64,000 nucleotides of DNA from Streptomyces sp. HM190 (GCF_009857135.1 NZ_CP047318.1:372001-436000), one strand, 5' to 3'. Positions 25,333 to 33,731 are shown, counted from the first letter of the stretch. A program made the numbers and translations. Notes: generated by a model from the sequence alone, not told the origin.

Positions 25333-26511
25333 TCAGCGCCGGACGCGAGGCATGCCCAGGCCGATCCAGGCGATGATCTCGCGCTGGATCTCGTTGTTGC
25401 CGCCGCCGAAGGTGAAGATGACGGCCGAGCGGTAGCCGCGTTCGAGTTCGCCGTGCAGGACGGCGCCGGCCGAGCCCTCCTTGAGGGCGCCGCCGGCGGC
25501 GACGACCTCCATGAGCCAGGCGTAGGCGTCGCGGCGCGCCTCGGAACCGTAGACCTTGACGGCGGACGCCTCCTGGGGAGTGAGGGTGCCGTCCTGGACG
25601 GCGCTGACCATGCGCCAGTTGAGGAGCTTGAGCGCGTCCAGCCTGGTGTGGGTCCGGGCGAGGCGGCGGCGCACCCAGGGCAGGTCGATGACGCGGCGGC
25701 CGTCGGCGAGTTCGGTGTCCGTGGCCCAGCGCTGGACGTTGTGCAGGGAGCGGATGGCCATGGTGCCGTGGGCGGCGAGGGTGACGCGTTCGTGGTTGAG
25801 CTGGTTGGTGATCAGCCGCCAGCCCTTGTTCTCCTCGCCGACGCGGCGGGAGACGGGGACGCGGACGTTCTCGTAGTAGCTGGCGGTGGTGTCGTGCGAG
25901 GCGAGGGTGTTGATGAGGGTGCAGGAGTAGCCGGGGTCGTTGGTCGGGACGAGGAGCATGGTGATGCCCTTGTGCGGTGGGGCGTCCGGGTCGGTGCGGG
26001 TCGCCAGCCACACCCAGTCCGCCGTGTCGCCGTTGGTCGTCCAGATCTTCTGGCCGTTGACGACGTACTCGTCGCCGTCGCGTACCGCGCGGGTCCGCAG
26101 GGAGGCGAGGTCCGTGCCGGCGTCCGGCTCGCTGTAGCCGATCGCGAAGTCGATCTCACCGGACAGGACGCGCGGCAGGAAGTACGACTTCTGCTCCTCG
26201 GTGCCGTACTGCATGATCGTCGGCCCGACGGTGTTGAGGGCCATCAGCGGCAGCGGGACGCCGGCCTGGGCGGCCTCGTCGAAGAAGATGAACTGTTCGA
26301 TGGCGGTCAGTCCGCGCCCGCCGTACTCCTCGGGCCAGCCGACGCCGAGCCAGCCGTCCGCGCCGAGGCGGCGGATGGTCTCCCGGTAGAAGCGCTTCTG
26401 CGCCGCCGGCTCGGAGTGCCTGGTGTAGGCGCCGGCAGGTACCAACTCGGCGAAGTAGGCGCGCAGTTCGGTGCGCAACCGCTGCTGCTCGGGCGTGTAT
26501 TCGAGGTGCAC
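25333..26511 (-). CDS. acyl-CoA dehydrogenase
   Basis: A 392-residue FAD enzyme that oxidises acyl-CoA at the alpha-beta bond. GTG 26511 has GGAGG upstream. Signatures are FAIGYSEPDAGTDLASLRTRA (family signature 1), WTTNGDTADWVWLATRTD and the C-terminal GGGNNEIQREIIAWIGLGMPR. The last matches the FadE subfamily with Asn/Gln in the GGGNNEIQR motif, common among steroid and long-chain FadE proteins. An operator-like TNNAACNNGTTNNA site lies at 26555-26568. No partner FadE, thiolase or hydratase is next to it. Confidence 0.93.
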   Translation of the reverse strand: MHLEYTPEQQRLRTELRAYFAELVPAGAYTRHSEPAAQKRFYRETIRRLGADGWLGVGWPEEYGGRGLTAIEQFIFFDEAAQAGVPLPLMALNTVGPTIMQYGTEEQKSYFLPRVLSGEIDFAIGYSEPDAGTDLASLRTRAVRDGDEYVVNGQKIWTTNGDTADWVWLATRTDPDAPPHKGITMLLVPTNDPGYSCTLINTLASHDTTASYYENVRVPVSRRVGEENKGWRLITNQLNHERVTLAAHGTMAIRSLHNVQRWATDTELADGRRVIDLPWVRRRLARTHTRLDALKLLNWRMVSAVQDGTLTPQEASAVKVYGSEARRDAYAWLMEVVAAGGALKEGSAGAVLHGELERGYRSAVIFTFGGGNNEIQREIIAWIGLGMPRVRR

Positions 26512-26554
26512 GGCGCCTCCAGGCTCCCCAGGGCCGACCTGACGGCGCACACGC

Positions 26555-26568
26555 TAGAACGTGTTCCA
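26555..26568 (-). promoter_or_regulatory. KstR-like operator upstream of the acyl-CoA dehydrogenase
   Basis: TAGAACGTGTTCCA fits the published KstR consensus TNNAACNNGTTNNA exactly. It is 44 bases before the GTG start. It overlaps a second inverted repeat (GTGTTCC ... GGAACAC, 26561-26583). KstR is the TetR-family repressor of steroid breakdown in actinomycetes; binding here is inferred from the match alone. Confidence 0.5.
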
Positions 26569-26660
26569 GTAATTGGGAACACGCGGGAGCGTGGCGGTCC
26601 GGCCGATCGCCTTCGGAGCCGCCCGGGGAGGCATGGAGGGGCCCGAGGAGGACGCGCGGT

Positions 26661-27038
26661 TCAGCCGAGGGTGGCGAGGAAGTCCGTGCAGGCCCGGGCG
26701 CAGGCGCGGCAGACCCGGGCACTCTCCTCGGCACCGGGGTGCTCGTCGAAGACACGGGCGCACTCCAGGCTCACGGTCCGGCACCACTCGACCTGGAGGC
26801 GGACGGCCGCCTCGTCGAGGTCGGCCTGCTCGGACAGCGCCCGGCAGGTGGCGTCGCACACCTCCGCGCACATGATGCCCTTGCGGCGCACGCGCTCCTG
26901 CCCCTCGGGGCCGTCCGGGTCGGCGAGGCTCGCCCGCAGGGCACACTCACGCGCACATTCGGTGCACGCCTGTGCACACGCGAAGCGGTCCTCGAGGAAT
27001 CGGATGAGTTCCTGCTGGGATGTCGTCGTCGAGGTCAC
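26661..27038 (-). CDS. Cys-rich four-helix-bundle copper-storage-like protein (Csp/DUF326 type)
   Basis: A 125-residue cytosolic protein with twelve Cys arranged along helices: CAQACTECAREC, MCAEVCDATC, WCRTVSLEC and VCRACARAC. This spacing fits the Csp copper-storage family, in which Cys line the core of a four-helix bundle and hold many Cu(I) ions. There is no signal peptide, as in the Csp3 type. GTG 27038 is chosen as the first start giving family length, though its ribosome site is weak. It is monocistronic. The nearest copper-linked gene is the YcnI-like gene at 35.2 kb. Confidence 0.8.
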   Translation of the reverse strand: MTSTTTSQQELIRFLEDRFACAQACTECARECALRASLADPDGPEGQERVRRKGIMCAEVCDATCRALSEQADLDEAAVRLQVEWCRTVSLECARVFDEHPGAEESARVCRACARACTDFLATLG

Positions 27039-27302
27039 CCCGGGCGGGTAGCCGGAGCGCGGTCGGTCAAACGCGACCATCGCCGCACAGGCCCGTCGCG
27101 CACGGTCGTCCGCCGGGTCGGACCCACCGGGATCGTTCGCCGGACGTGGTCCGCCGCGCACCGTCCGCCGCGTTCCGGTTTCCCCCGGCGGTCGACCGGG
27201 CACCCGTGCACACCCCGGCACGGGGGAGAGGAACGGTCGCCCCGGCCGCCTCCCAAGTGAGCAGAGCAGGTTCACCCGACCCTTTGGGGGTATTCATCCG
27301 AT

Positions 27303-27665
27303 ATGAACACGGAATGGGCTAATTTCGCAGCAGAGCGCAGCGTACTGGGCGGCGCCGCCCCCTTCATCGCGGGGGTGGTCGTCGTGTCGGTGCTGGTCGG
27401 GGCCCTGTGGCTGGGTGCGCGCGTCCGTGCGCGCGAGCCGCGCCGCCCCCTGCCCGAGGAGCAGCCCAAGCTGCCGGAGGGGGGCCCTGTGCGCGAGGAG
27501 CAGGGGAGCCGTGAACCGGACGAGATCCCGAAGAGCGACTACCGGCTGACGCCGTACGAGGTGCACGGGAACCAGGGCACCCGGCCCGACCCCGACAAGA
27601 AGCGGCCCCGCTGGAGCCGCCACCGCAGCGGCTCCTTCGGCAGCGGCGGGATCGGCGCCCACTGA
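27303..27665 (+). CDS. DUF6479-like small membrane protein
   Basis: A 120-residue protein with one membrane helix (APFIAGVVVVSVLVGALWLGA, residues 19-40). A basic stretch and a polar Pro/Glu/Arg-rich tail follow, including EIPKSDYRLTPYEV and GNQGTRPD. This layout matches the DUF6479 family common in Streptomyces. The function is unknown. A perfect hairpin follows directly after the stop. Confidence 0.72.
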   Translation: MNTEWANFAAERSVLGGAAPFIAGVVVVSVLVGALWLGARVRAREPRRPLPEEQPKLPEGGPVREEQGSREPDEIPKSDYRLTPYEVHGNQGTRPDPDKKRPRWSRHRSGSFGSGGIGAH

Positions 27666-27669
27666 CCCC

Positions 27670-27713
27670 GTGGCGCGGCGGGCCCCTGCCACGGCAGGGG
27701 CCCGCCGCGCCAC
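27670..27713. terminator. perfect 21-bp hairpin terminator
   Basis: Two 21-base arms (27670-27690 and 27693-27713) are exact inverted copies separated by AC. It begins five bases after the stop of the DUF6479-like gene. This is an unusually long and perfect stem for this region. Confidence 0.85.
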
Positions 27714-27787
27714 ACCCGCTCGGGAACACGCCGTGCCACCCGGTCCGCGTACGTACCGCCGCGCGGGAGCACGAGGGAGTGAGAGTC

Positions 27788-28327
27788 ATGACAGACCACC
27801 GGACGCTGCCTCTGCCCGACTACGACCATCTGCCGATCGGCGGTCTGGAGAGCCGGGTACGGTCGCTCACCGCTGACGACGTGGAGGAACTGCTCGCGTA
27901 CGAGCGCGGCCACGCCGACCGGCTGCCGGTGACCCAGCTGCTGACGGCGCGTCTGGACCAGTTGTACTCGGGTGCCGAGCCCACGTCGGGCGATCCCGGG
28001 GCACTGCGACCCGAGCAGCACGGCAGTCGTTCCGGCTCCCCGGTGTCGCCGGCGACGTCGCCGCAGCCGATGCGCCCGCCGCCGCACGGCACCCCGGACC
28101 AGCGGGGCCGCCCGAAGGGCGACCGGGCTCAGGGTCCTTCCGACGGATCTCCGCGGCGTCGCGACGCGCGGGGTCCGGCGGGCCCGGACAGCCACGGGCC
28201 TGCGGTGGGATGCCGTGTCGAGTCGACGCACACTAGAGGCGTCCCGTGTCGTGCGGGGCGCCTCTCCCCCGTGGGTGGGGCGCCCCTCCCCGCGGGTGGT
28301 CAGTCCTCCAGCGCCAGTCCGGTGTAG
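27788..28327 (+). CDS. small protein with conserved N-terminal DUF8129-like domain
   Basis: Up to 179 residues. Residues 1-65 (LPLPDYDHLPIGGLESRVRS, LTADDVEELLAYERGHADR, VTQLLTARLDQL) match a small helical domain common in Streptomyces. The rest is Pro/Ser/Arg-rich low complexity and overlaps the end of pobA by 28 bases, so the true end may be shorter or a late frameshift may have extended it. The ATG is at 27788, with GAGGGAG upstream. The function is unknown. Confidence 0.6.
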   Translation: MTDHRTLPLPDYDHLPIGGLESRVRSLTADDVEELLAYERGHADRLPVTQLLTARLDQLYSGAEPTSGDPGALRPEQHGSRSGSPVSPATSPQPMRPPPHGTPDQRGRPKGDRAQGPSDGSPRRRDARGPAGPDSHGPAVGCRVESTHTRGVPCRAGRLSPVGGAPLPAGGQSSSASPV

Positions 28328-29484
28328 TTCTCGGCCAGTTCGGCCGCCGCGTGGCGGGACGTGGCGACGCGGTGCAGCTGGGAGAGCTGGAGCTTCGTCT
28401 CGAACGGGGACTGATCCGGGTCGGTGTGCAGGGTCGTGGTCATGAACCAGGAGAAGTGCTCGGCCCGCCACACCCGGCGCAGACAGGTGTCGGAGTACGC
28501 GTCGAGCAGCTCCGTCGACCCGGTCTCCTTCAGCCGCGCGAAAGCGCGGGCGAGCACGATGACGTCGGTGGCGGCGAGGTTGAGGCCCTTGGCGCCGGTG
28601 GGCGGCACGATATGGGCGGCGTCACCGGCGAGGAGGAGGCGGCCGTAGCGCATCGGCTCGGTGACGTGGCTGCGCATCGGCAGGACGGCCTTGGCGGTGA
28701 CGGGCCCCCGCTTGAGCCGCCAGCCGGGGTTCGCGGTCAGGGCGAACCGGGCGTCCAGCTCGTCCCAGATCCGTTCGTCGGACCAGTCGGCGGGGTCCGT
28801 GCCGTTGGGGACCTGGAGGTAGAGCCGGCTGACGGACGGCGAGCGCATGCTGGCCAGCGCGAAGCCCCGCTCGGAGTTGGCGTAGATCAGCTCGTCGTAG
28901 ACAGGCGGGGCGTCGGCGAGGATGCCCAGCCAGGAGTAGGGGTAGACGCGCTCGTACGTGGTGCGCACCCCGTCCGGGACGGCGTCGCGGGCCACGCCGT
29001 GGAAGCCGTCGCAGCCGACCACGTAGTCGCAGGTCAGGGTCTGCTCACGGCCCTCGTGGGTGTACCGGATCAGCGGGCGGTCGCCGTCCACGCCCTCCAC
29101 GGCGTGCACCTCGGCCTCGAACAGCAGCGGACCGCCGTCGGCGAGCTGGAGCGCGATCAGGTCCTTGACGACCTCGGTCTGGGCGTAGACCCACACGCGG
29201 CGCCCGCCGGTCAGCTCGGGGAAGTCGACGCGGTGGGCGCGGCCGGCGAAGCGCAGTTCGATGCCGTCGTGCGGCATCCCCTCGGCGTCGAGACGGGCGC
29301 CGGCCCCGCAGGCCCGCAGCACGTCGACGGTGGCCTGCTCCAGGATTCCGGCGCGCTGCCGCTGCTCGACGTAGGCCCGGTCCTTGCGTTCCAGAACCAC
29401 ACTGTCGATACCCGCGTTGTGCAGCAGACGGGCCAGCAGCAGCCCGGCCGGGCCGCCGCCGATGATGCCGACGGTGGTGTGCAT
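28300..29484 (-). CDS. pobA: 4-hydroxybenzoate 3-monooxygenase
   Basis: A 394-residue FAD enzyme that hydroxylates 4-hydroxybenzoate to protocatechuate with NADPH, feeding the beta-ketoadipate pathway. Motifs are VGIIGGGPAGLLLARLL (FAD Rossmann, 5-21), RQRAGILEQATVDVL (typical PobA, about 42-56), CDYVVGCDGFHGVAR and RLLLAGDAAHIVPPTGAKGLNLA (GD motif, about 285). The length is that of the family. The ATG is at 29484. No pca genes are adjacent. An inverted repeat, GTGAA-N6-TTCAC, about 64-80 bases upstream suggests MarR-type (PobR-like) control. Confidence 0.95.
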   Translation of the reverse strand: MHTTVGIIGGGPAGLLLARLLHNAGIDSVVLERKDRAYVEQRQRAGILEQATVDVLRACGAGARLDAEGMPHDGIELRFAGRAHRVDFPELTGGRRVWVYAQTEVVKDLIALQLADGGPLLFEAEVHAVEGVDGDRPLIRYTHEGREQTLTCDYVVGCDGFHGVARDAVPDGVRTTYERVYPYSWLGILADAPPVYDELIYANSERGFALASMRSPSVSRLYLQVPNGTDPADWSDERIWDELDARFALTANPGWRLKRGPVTAKAVLPMRSHVTEPMRYGRLLLAGDAAHIVPPTGAKGLNLAATDVIVLARAFARLKETGSTELLDAYSDTCLRRVWRAEHFSWFMTTTLHTDPDQSPFETKLQLSQLHRVATSRHAAAELAENYTGLALED

Positions 29485-29547
29485 GAGTACTCCTCGTCGT
29501 TGAGGACGAGCCGTGTCCCGCCTCCGGGAGCCGACCTTGTTCGTCAG

Positions 29548-29563
29548 GTGAAGTTCAGTTCAC
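29548..29563 (-). promoter_or_regulatory. candidate operator of pobA
   Basis: GTGAAGTTCAGTTCAC has perfect GTGAA/TTCAC arms around six bases. It lies 64-79 bases before the pobA start, at a plausible promoter position. MarR-family regulators such as PobR and PcaV bind such palindromes in Streptomyces. Confidence 0.45.
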
Positions 29564-29698
29564 TAAGTTGCTGCATGAGTGTGCGCCCGGCTCGCCCGCC
29601 TGTCAACGGTCACACACGGAGGACGGTCGCGGTGGGCGGGGGGATCGGACGGGTACGGAGAAGAGGGACGGGCGGGAGGGGCCGGGGGCGGAGAGGGC

Positions 29699-29935
29699 TC
29701 AGTCCACGAGGTGGGCCCCGGGGTGCGGGTGCGTCAGGAAGTCGTGGTGGGAGATGTTCCAGGCGCAGGCGCCCGCGAGTGAGAACACCACCACGCTGTC
29801 CCCGCGCGCAGCAGCGGCGCGTGGACGTTCCGGGGGAGGTGGCCCTTGGGGTGCAGCGCTGGCCGGCGAGGGGGACGCGGCCCCCTTCGGCCGTGGGACG
29901 CGACGACCGGCAAAACGCGGAGGTCCATGACCCGG
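29699..29935 (-). pseudogene. remnant of a PLP-dependent (type III) decarboxylase C-terminus
   Basis: The minus strand ends with GDSVVVFSLAGACAWNISHH, then DFLTHPHPGAHLVD and a stop at 29699. This is the C-terminal end of ornithine/diaminopimelate-decarboxylase-like proteins ('GAYAWNISHHDFL'). Upstream, GHLPRNVHAPLLRAG is read in another frame, so there is a frameshift near 29805. The rest of the enzyme is missing. The remainder of the 531-base gap between pobA and the deacetylase shows nothing else. Confidence 0.62.
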
Positions 29936-30015
29936 CCGAATCGGTCGCCCTCCGCGATGAAGCCTTCCCCCGGCTCGGGCTCAAGGGCGGGTGGCGGTCG
30001 GCCGATGACGAGGGC

Positions 30016-30843
30016 ATGGAAACGCGCTCTCTCGCCGCACGCCGCAGGGTCTCCCGCCGCCTGGTGACTGCCGGGCTGCTCGCCGGGGCTTGGGAGGTGG
30101 TGTCCGGGCCCCCGACCGGGGCGGCGAGAGCCGTGCCGATGCGCCCGACGGCAGCCGCGGACGGCCTGCAGGCGCTGTTCGGGTCGGAGAACCGTCTGAT
30201 CCGCACGCGTGAGCAGGTGGTCGCGGTGACCTTCAACGCGGCCTGGAACGACGCCGGCCTCGACAGCGTCCTCGGTGAGCTCGCCCGTCGGCACGCGCCT
30301 GCCACGTTCTTCCTGACCGGCGCCTTCGCCGACAGCCGGCCCGAGGTGGTCAGGAAGATCGCGGCCGCAGGGCACGGGCTGGGCAACCATTCCTACAGCC
30401 ACCCCTACTTCCGGGACCTCAGCGCGGCCGGCCGGCGCCGCGAGGTCCAGGCGACGGACCAGGCCCTGCGCACGGCCGGGGCGGGAACGTCCCTGACACC
30501 GTTCTTCCGTTTCCCCTACAGCGAGACCAGCCCCGCTCAGATCAACGAGGTCAACGGCCTGGGTTTCGCGGACATCGAGTTCACCGCCGACACCAACGGA
30601 TGGAAGGGCACCGAAGGCGGTATGACCGTGGACCTCGCCGTGGGGCGGGCGCTTGACGCCCTGGTTCCGGGGTCGATCATCCAGATGCACGTCGGCGCGT
30701 CCGAGGGCCGCACCGAGGTGATCGACGCGCAGGCCCTGCCGCGGATGCTCGACGCGATCACCGCGCGCGGCTACCGCGTCATCGACCTCCGCAGCCTGCT
30801 CACGCCTGCGGCCGGCTCGGCGGGCGCAGGCGCCAGGCAATGA
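30016..30843 (+). CDS. exported polysaccharide deacetylase (NodB family)
   Basis: A 275-residue carbohydrate esterase 4-type protein that would remove acetyl groups from chitin-, xylan- or peptidoglycan-like polymers. RRRVSRRLVTAGLLAGAW is a Tat-like signal. Catalytic motifs are VVAVTFNAAW (motif 1, with Asn where most have the TFDDG Asp), HGLGNHSYSHPYF (motif 2, HSxxHP metal ligands) and FFRFPYSE (motif 3), with a late IIQMHVG segment. The altered TFNAAW is seen in some atypical NodB proteins and may reduce or change metal use. ATG 30016 is chosen by the signal peptide; the ribosome site is weak. Confidence 0.87.
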   Translation: METRSLAARRRVSRRLVTAGLLAGAWEVVSGPPTGAARAVPMRPTAAADGLQALFGSENRLIRTREQVVAVTFNAAWNDAGLDSVLGELARRHAPATFFLTGAFADSRPEVVRKIAAAGHGLGNHSYSHPYFRDLSAAGRRREVQATDQALRTAGAGTSLTPFFRFPYSETSPAQINEVNGLGFADIEFTADTNGWKGTEGGMTVDLAVGRALDALVPGSIIQMHVGASEGRTEVIDAQALPRMLDAITARGYRVIDLRSLLTPAAGSAGAGARQ

Positions 30844-30938
30844 AGGCCTCAGGCACGAGCACTGAAGAAACGCAGGCGCGACCTTCACCACGGCCCTCAC
30901 CTGCCTCACCGGCCTCACCGAGTGGCAGTCGCGTCCGC

Positions 30939-30951
30939 TCGAAACTTTCGA
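30939..30951 (+). promoter_or_regulatory. perfect palindrome upstream of the GH43 gene (LacI-type operator candidate)
   Basis: TCGAAACTTTCGA is symmetric around its central C, 108 bases before the TTG start. Palindromes of this style are bound by LacI-family regulators of glycosidase genes in actinomycetes. No LacI gene is nearby. Confidence 0.45.
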
Positions 30952-31059
30952 TGCCGTCCGAGAGCAGTTCGGCGATTGACGCCTGTCGTCCCAGATAGCA
31001 ACACTCTTCGACAGGTTTCCAACAGGAAGCGTCAAAAGCTCGCAGCTCTGGAGGTCGGC

Positions 31060-33150
31060 TTGCAGGAGTACGCCGGTTACGTCTTCTTCTACTTCACCGG
31101 CGAGGGCAGCCCGGACGGCGAGCAGATCCGCTGCGCGCTCAGCCGGGGCGACGACCCCCTCCGCTGGCGCGAACTGAACGGCGGCGCCCCGGTCCTGACG
31201 TCGGACCTCGGGACGAAGGGCCTGCGCGACCCGTTCGTCATCCGCTCACCGCGGGGCGACGGGTTCCATCTGATCGCCACCGACCTCCGTATGCACGGCG
31301 AGCAGGACGGCGACTGGGACCGCGTCCAGCGCACCGGCAGCACCGCCCTCATGGTCTGGGACAGCACCGACCTCGTGCACTGGACCGACCAGCGGCTGGT
31401 CCCCCTCGCCCCCGGCGCGGCCGGCAACCTCTGGGCGCCGGAGGCGTGTCACGATCCCGACCGGGACGAGTACGTCGTCTTCTGGGCCTCCAAGCTGTAC
31501 GCCGACGACGACCCCGACCACACCGCCGACACGCACAACGTGATGCTGTACGCGACCACCCGCGACTTCCGCGACTTCAGCGAACCCCGGCTCTGGAACG
31601 ACCCCGGTCACTCCGTCATCGACTCCACGGTCGTCCGGCACGACGGCACCTACTACCGCTTCACCAAGGACGAGCGCGCCCGCTCGCCCGAGGTGCCCGG
31701 CGGGAAGTTCATCACCGTGGAGAAGTCGGCCGACCTGCGGGCCACGTCGTACGCGTTCGTGGCGGACGGCGTGGGGCAGGGAGGGATCGAGCAGGGTGAG
31801 GGCCCGATCGTGTTCAGGTCGAACACCGAGGCCAAGTGGTACCTCTTCATCGACGAGTTCAGCGGGCGCGGTTACGTCCCCTTCGAGACCACCGACCTCG
31901 ACTCCGGCACCTGGACGCCCTGCGAGGACCATGCCCTGCCGCCCGGCGCCCGGCACGGCTCCGTCCTGCCGGTGACCCGGGCCGAGTACGAGCGGCTGCT
32001 GGCCGCCCACGCACCGAGCACGTCGGTCGTCGACGCCCATGTCCGTCCGGGGTTGAAAGCGTACGCCCTCGTCGACGAGCACTCCTCGAAGGTCGTGCTG
32101 CCGCTGCACCCCGACACCGAACTCGACGCGCTCGCACCCGACTTCGACCTCGCGGCGGGGGCCCGCATCGACCCGCCGTCCGGCACCCCGCGCGACTTCC
32201 GCACCCCGCGGGCGTACACGGTCACCGCGGCCGACGGCACCCGGCGCACCTGGACGGTCGAGGCCCTCCCCATGCGCAGCCCACTGCTGCCGGGGCTGAC
32301 CGCCGACCCCAACATCCAGGAGTTCGGAGGCCGTTACTACATCTACCCGACCACCGACGGCTTCGAGGGCTGGGGCGGCACCCGGTTCACGGTCCATTCC
32401 TCCGACGACCTCGTCACCTGGCAGGACCACGGGGTCGTCCTCGACCTGGAGTCCGACGTGAGCTGGGCGGACCGGTACGCCTGGGCGCCGGCCGCCGGCG
32501 AGCGCGACGGGGCGTACTACTTCTACTTCTGCGCGAACCAGCAGATCGGCGTGGCCGTCGGGGACAGCCCCACGGGCCCTTTCCGGGACGCCCTCGACCG
32601 GCCCCTCATCGCACGGGACGACTACGCCGGCCAGATGATCGACCCGGCCGTGTTCCGGGACGACGACGGCACCACGTACCTGTACTGGGGCAACACGGAG
32701 GCCTACGGGGTGCCCCTCCACGACGACATGGTGTCGTTCGACCCGGCACGGGTACGGCGGTTCACCCCCGAGGGATTCCGCGAGGGCGCGTTCGTCCTCA
32801 AGCGGCGGGGCGTCTACTACTTCATGTGGTCGGAGGACGACACCCGCAGCGAGGACTACCGGGTCGCCTACGCCACCGGGCCCTCGCCGCTCGGACCGTG
32901 GACCAAGAGGGGGGTGATCCTGCGCAAGCGCCCCGAGTACGGGATCCTCGCCACCGGCCATCACACCGTCGTCAACGTCCCCGGGACCGACGACTGGTTC
33001 ATCTGCTACCACCGGTTCGCGGTTCCCGGCCCCGGAACACCGCGCGGCGACGGAACGCACCGTGAGTCGACCCTGGACCGGCTGGTGTTCGCGGCCGACG
33101 GCTCGATCGAGGAGGTCGTCCCCACCCTCCGGTCCATCGACCCCGTCTGA
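31060..33150 (+). CDS. double-domain glycoside hydrolase family 43 enzyme
   Basis: A 696-residue cytosolic enzyme. The TTG at 31060 is chosen because GGAGG lies five bases upstream and the reading frame begins GYVFFYFTGEG without a signal peptide. The N-terminal five-blade propeller (1-320) has LRDPFVIRSPRGDGF, NLWAPEACHDPDRDEYVVFW, HSVIDSTVV and QGEGPIVFRS. A small Ig-like joining domain follows (RDFRTPRAYTVTAADGTRR, about 365-400). A second GH43 propeller (405-690) has DPNIQEFGGRYYIYPTTDG, YAWAPAAGERDGAYYFYF, QMIDPAVFRDDDGTTYLYWG and TGHHTVV. It should cleave arabinosyl or xylosyl side chains on imported oligosaccharides. Confidence 0.9.
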   Translation: MQEYAGYVFFYFTGEGSPDGEQIRCALSRGDDPLRWRELNGGAPVLTSDLGTKGLRDPFVIRSPRGDGFHLIATDLRMHGEQDGDWDRVQRTGSTALMVWDSTDLVHWTDQRLVPLAPGAAGNLWAPEACHDPDRDEYVVFWASKLYADDDPDHTADTHNVMLYATTRDFRDFSEPRLWNDPGHSVIDSTVVRHDGTYYRFTKDERARSPEVPGGKFITVEKSADLRATSYAFVADGVGQGGIEQGEGPIVFRSNTEAKWYLFIDEFSGRGYVPFETTDLDSGTWTPCEDHALPPGARHGSVLPVTRAEYERLLAAHAPSTSVVDAHVRPGLKAYALVDEHSSKVVLPLHPDTELDALAPDFDLAAGARIDPPSGTPRDFRTPRAYTVTAADGTRRTWTVEALPMRSPLLPGLTADPNIQEFGGRYYIYPTTDGFEGWGGTRFTVHSSDDLVTWQDHGVVLDLESDVSWADRYAWAPAAGERDGAYYFYFCANQQIGVAVGDSPTGPFRDALDRPLIARDDYAGQMIDPAVFRDDDGTTYLYWGNTEAYGVPLHDDMVSFDPARVRRFTPEGFREGAFVLKRRGVYYFMWSEDDTRSEDYRVAYATGPSPLGPWTKRGVILRKRPEYGILATGHHTVVNVPGTDDWFICYHRFAVPGPGTPRGDGTHRESTLDRLVFAADGSIEEVVPTLRSIDPV

Positions 33151-33187
33151 GCCCTCCGCGCGCACGCGGGCAGTCGCACGCGGGCCG

Positions 33188-33547
33188 TCAGTCGTGCGGC
33201 GCCTGCCCGCTCACGCGGTGGTCGGCGTGGCTGAGGGCCTCCACGACCAGGCGCCGCAGATGTCCGTCGCTGAGGCGGTAGTGGATGTGGCGCCCCTCGC
33301 GGCGGGTCTGCACGAGCCCCGCGAGCCGCAGCTTCGCGAGGTGCTGGCTCACCGCGGTCCGGGAGGCGTCGCAGTGTTCGGCCAGGGATCCGACGTCGGA
33401 CTCGCCCTGCGCGAGGAGCCACAGCAGATGCAGCCGGGTGGCGTCGGAGAGCATCGCGAACACCCCGGTCGCCTCGGTGAGCCGCGCGCTGTCGGGAGCG
33501 CGCAGATGCGCACCGGGTGCAGGTGACACAGCGTGGCGTTCGGGCAT
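33188..33547 (-). CDS. ArsR/SmtB-family metal-responsive repressor
   Basis: A 119-residue winged-helix protein with FAMLSDATRLHLLWLLAQGE (helix 1-2) and the recognition helix HCDASRTAVSQHLAKLRLAG. A C-terminal HADH and terminal His residues could bind metal. A Cys in the SLAEHCD position corresponds to the alpha3 metal site of some ArsR proteins. It is divergent from an MFS exporter with a long perfect inverted repeat between them, so it very likely controls that exporter. The metal is uncertain; nickel or cobalt fits the His-rich transporter. Confidence 0.92.
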   Translation of the reverse strand: MPERHAVSPAPGAHLRAPDSARLTEATGVFAMLSDATRLHLLWLLAQGESDVGSLAEHCDASRTAVSQHLAKLRLAGLVQTRREGRHIHYRLSDGHLRRLVVEALSHADHRVSGQAPHD

Positions 33548-33634
33548 GAGGCCAGCCTAGAGCCATCGGCCGGGACGTGGGCCGATGGTCACGGTCGCGA
33601 CGGGCGTGACGGGCGTGACCGCGAATCCAGGGCC

Positions 33635-33660
33635 ATCATGTGCACAGGTGCGCACATGAT
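33635..33660. promoter_or_regulatory. ArsR-type operator between repressor and exporter genes
   Basis: ATCATGTGC and GCACATGAT form perfect 9-base arms around eight bases. It lies 88 bases from the ArsR start and 72 from the MFS start, well placed to control both. The arms resemble the long AT-flanked repeats used by SmtB/ArsR regulators. Confidence 0.68.
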
Positions 33661-33731
33661 GGCTACACTCGGACGGCATCGGCGCCGCCGCGCCGAGCCG
33701 TCGCGCCGTCGTGCCGAGGGGAGCCGCCCGT

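Noticed and set aside
28246..30015. Very long plus-strand reading frame running into the deacetylase
   Set aside because: It is antisense to pobA and has no family features; only the part from 30016 is a gene.
29734..31035. 433-codon minus-strand frame opposite the deacetylase
   Set aside because: It mirrors the deacetylase codons; only its last ~70 codons, left of 29935, contain decarboxylase-like remnants.
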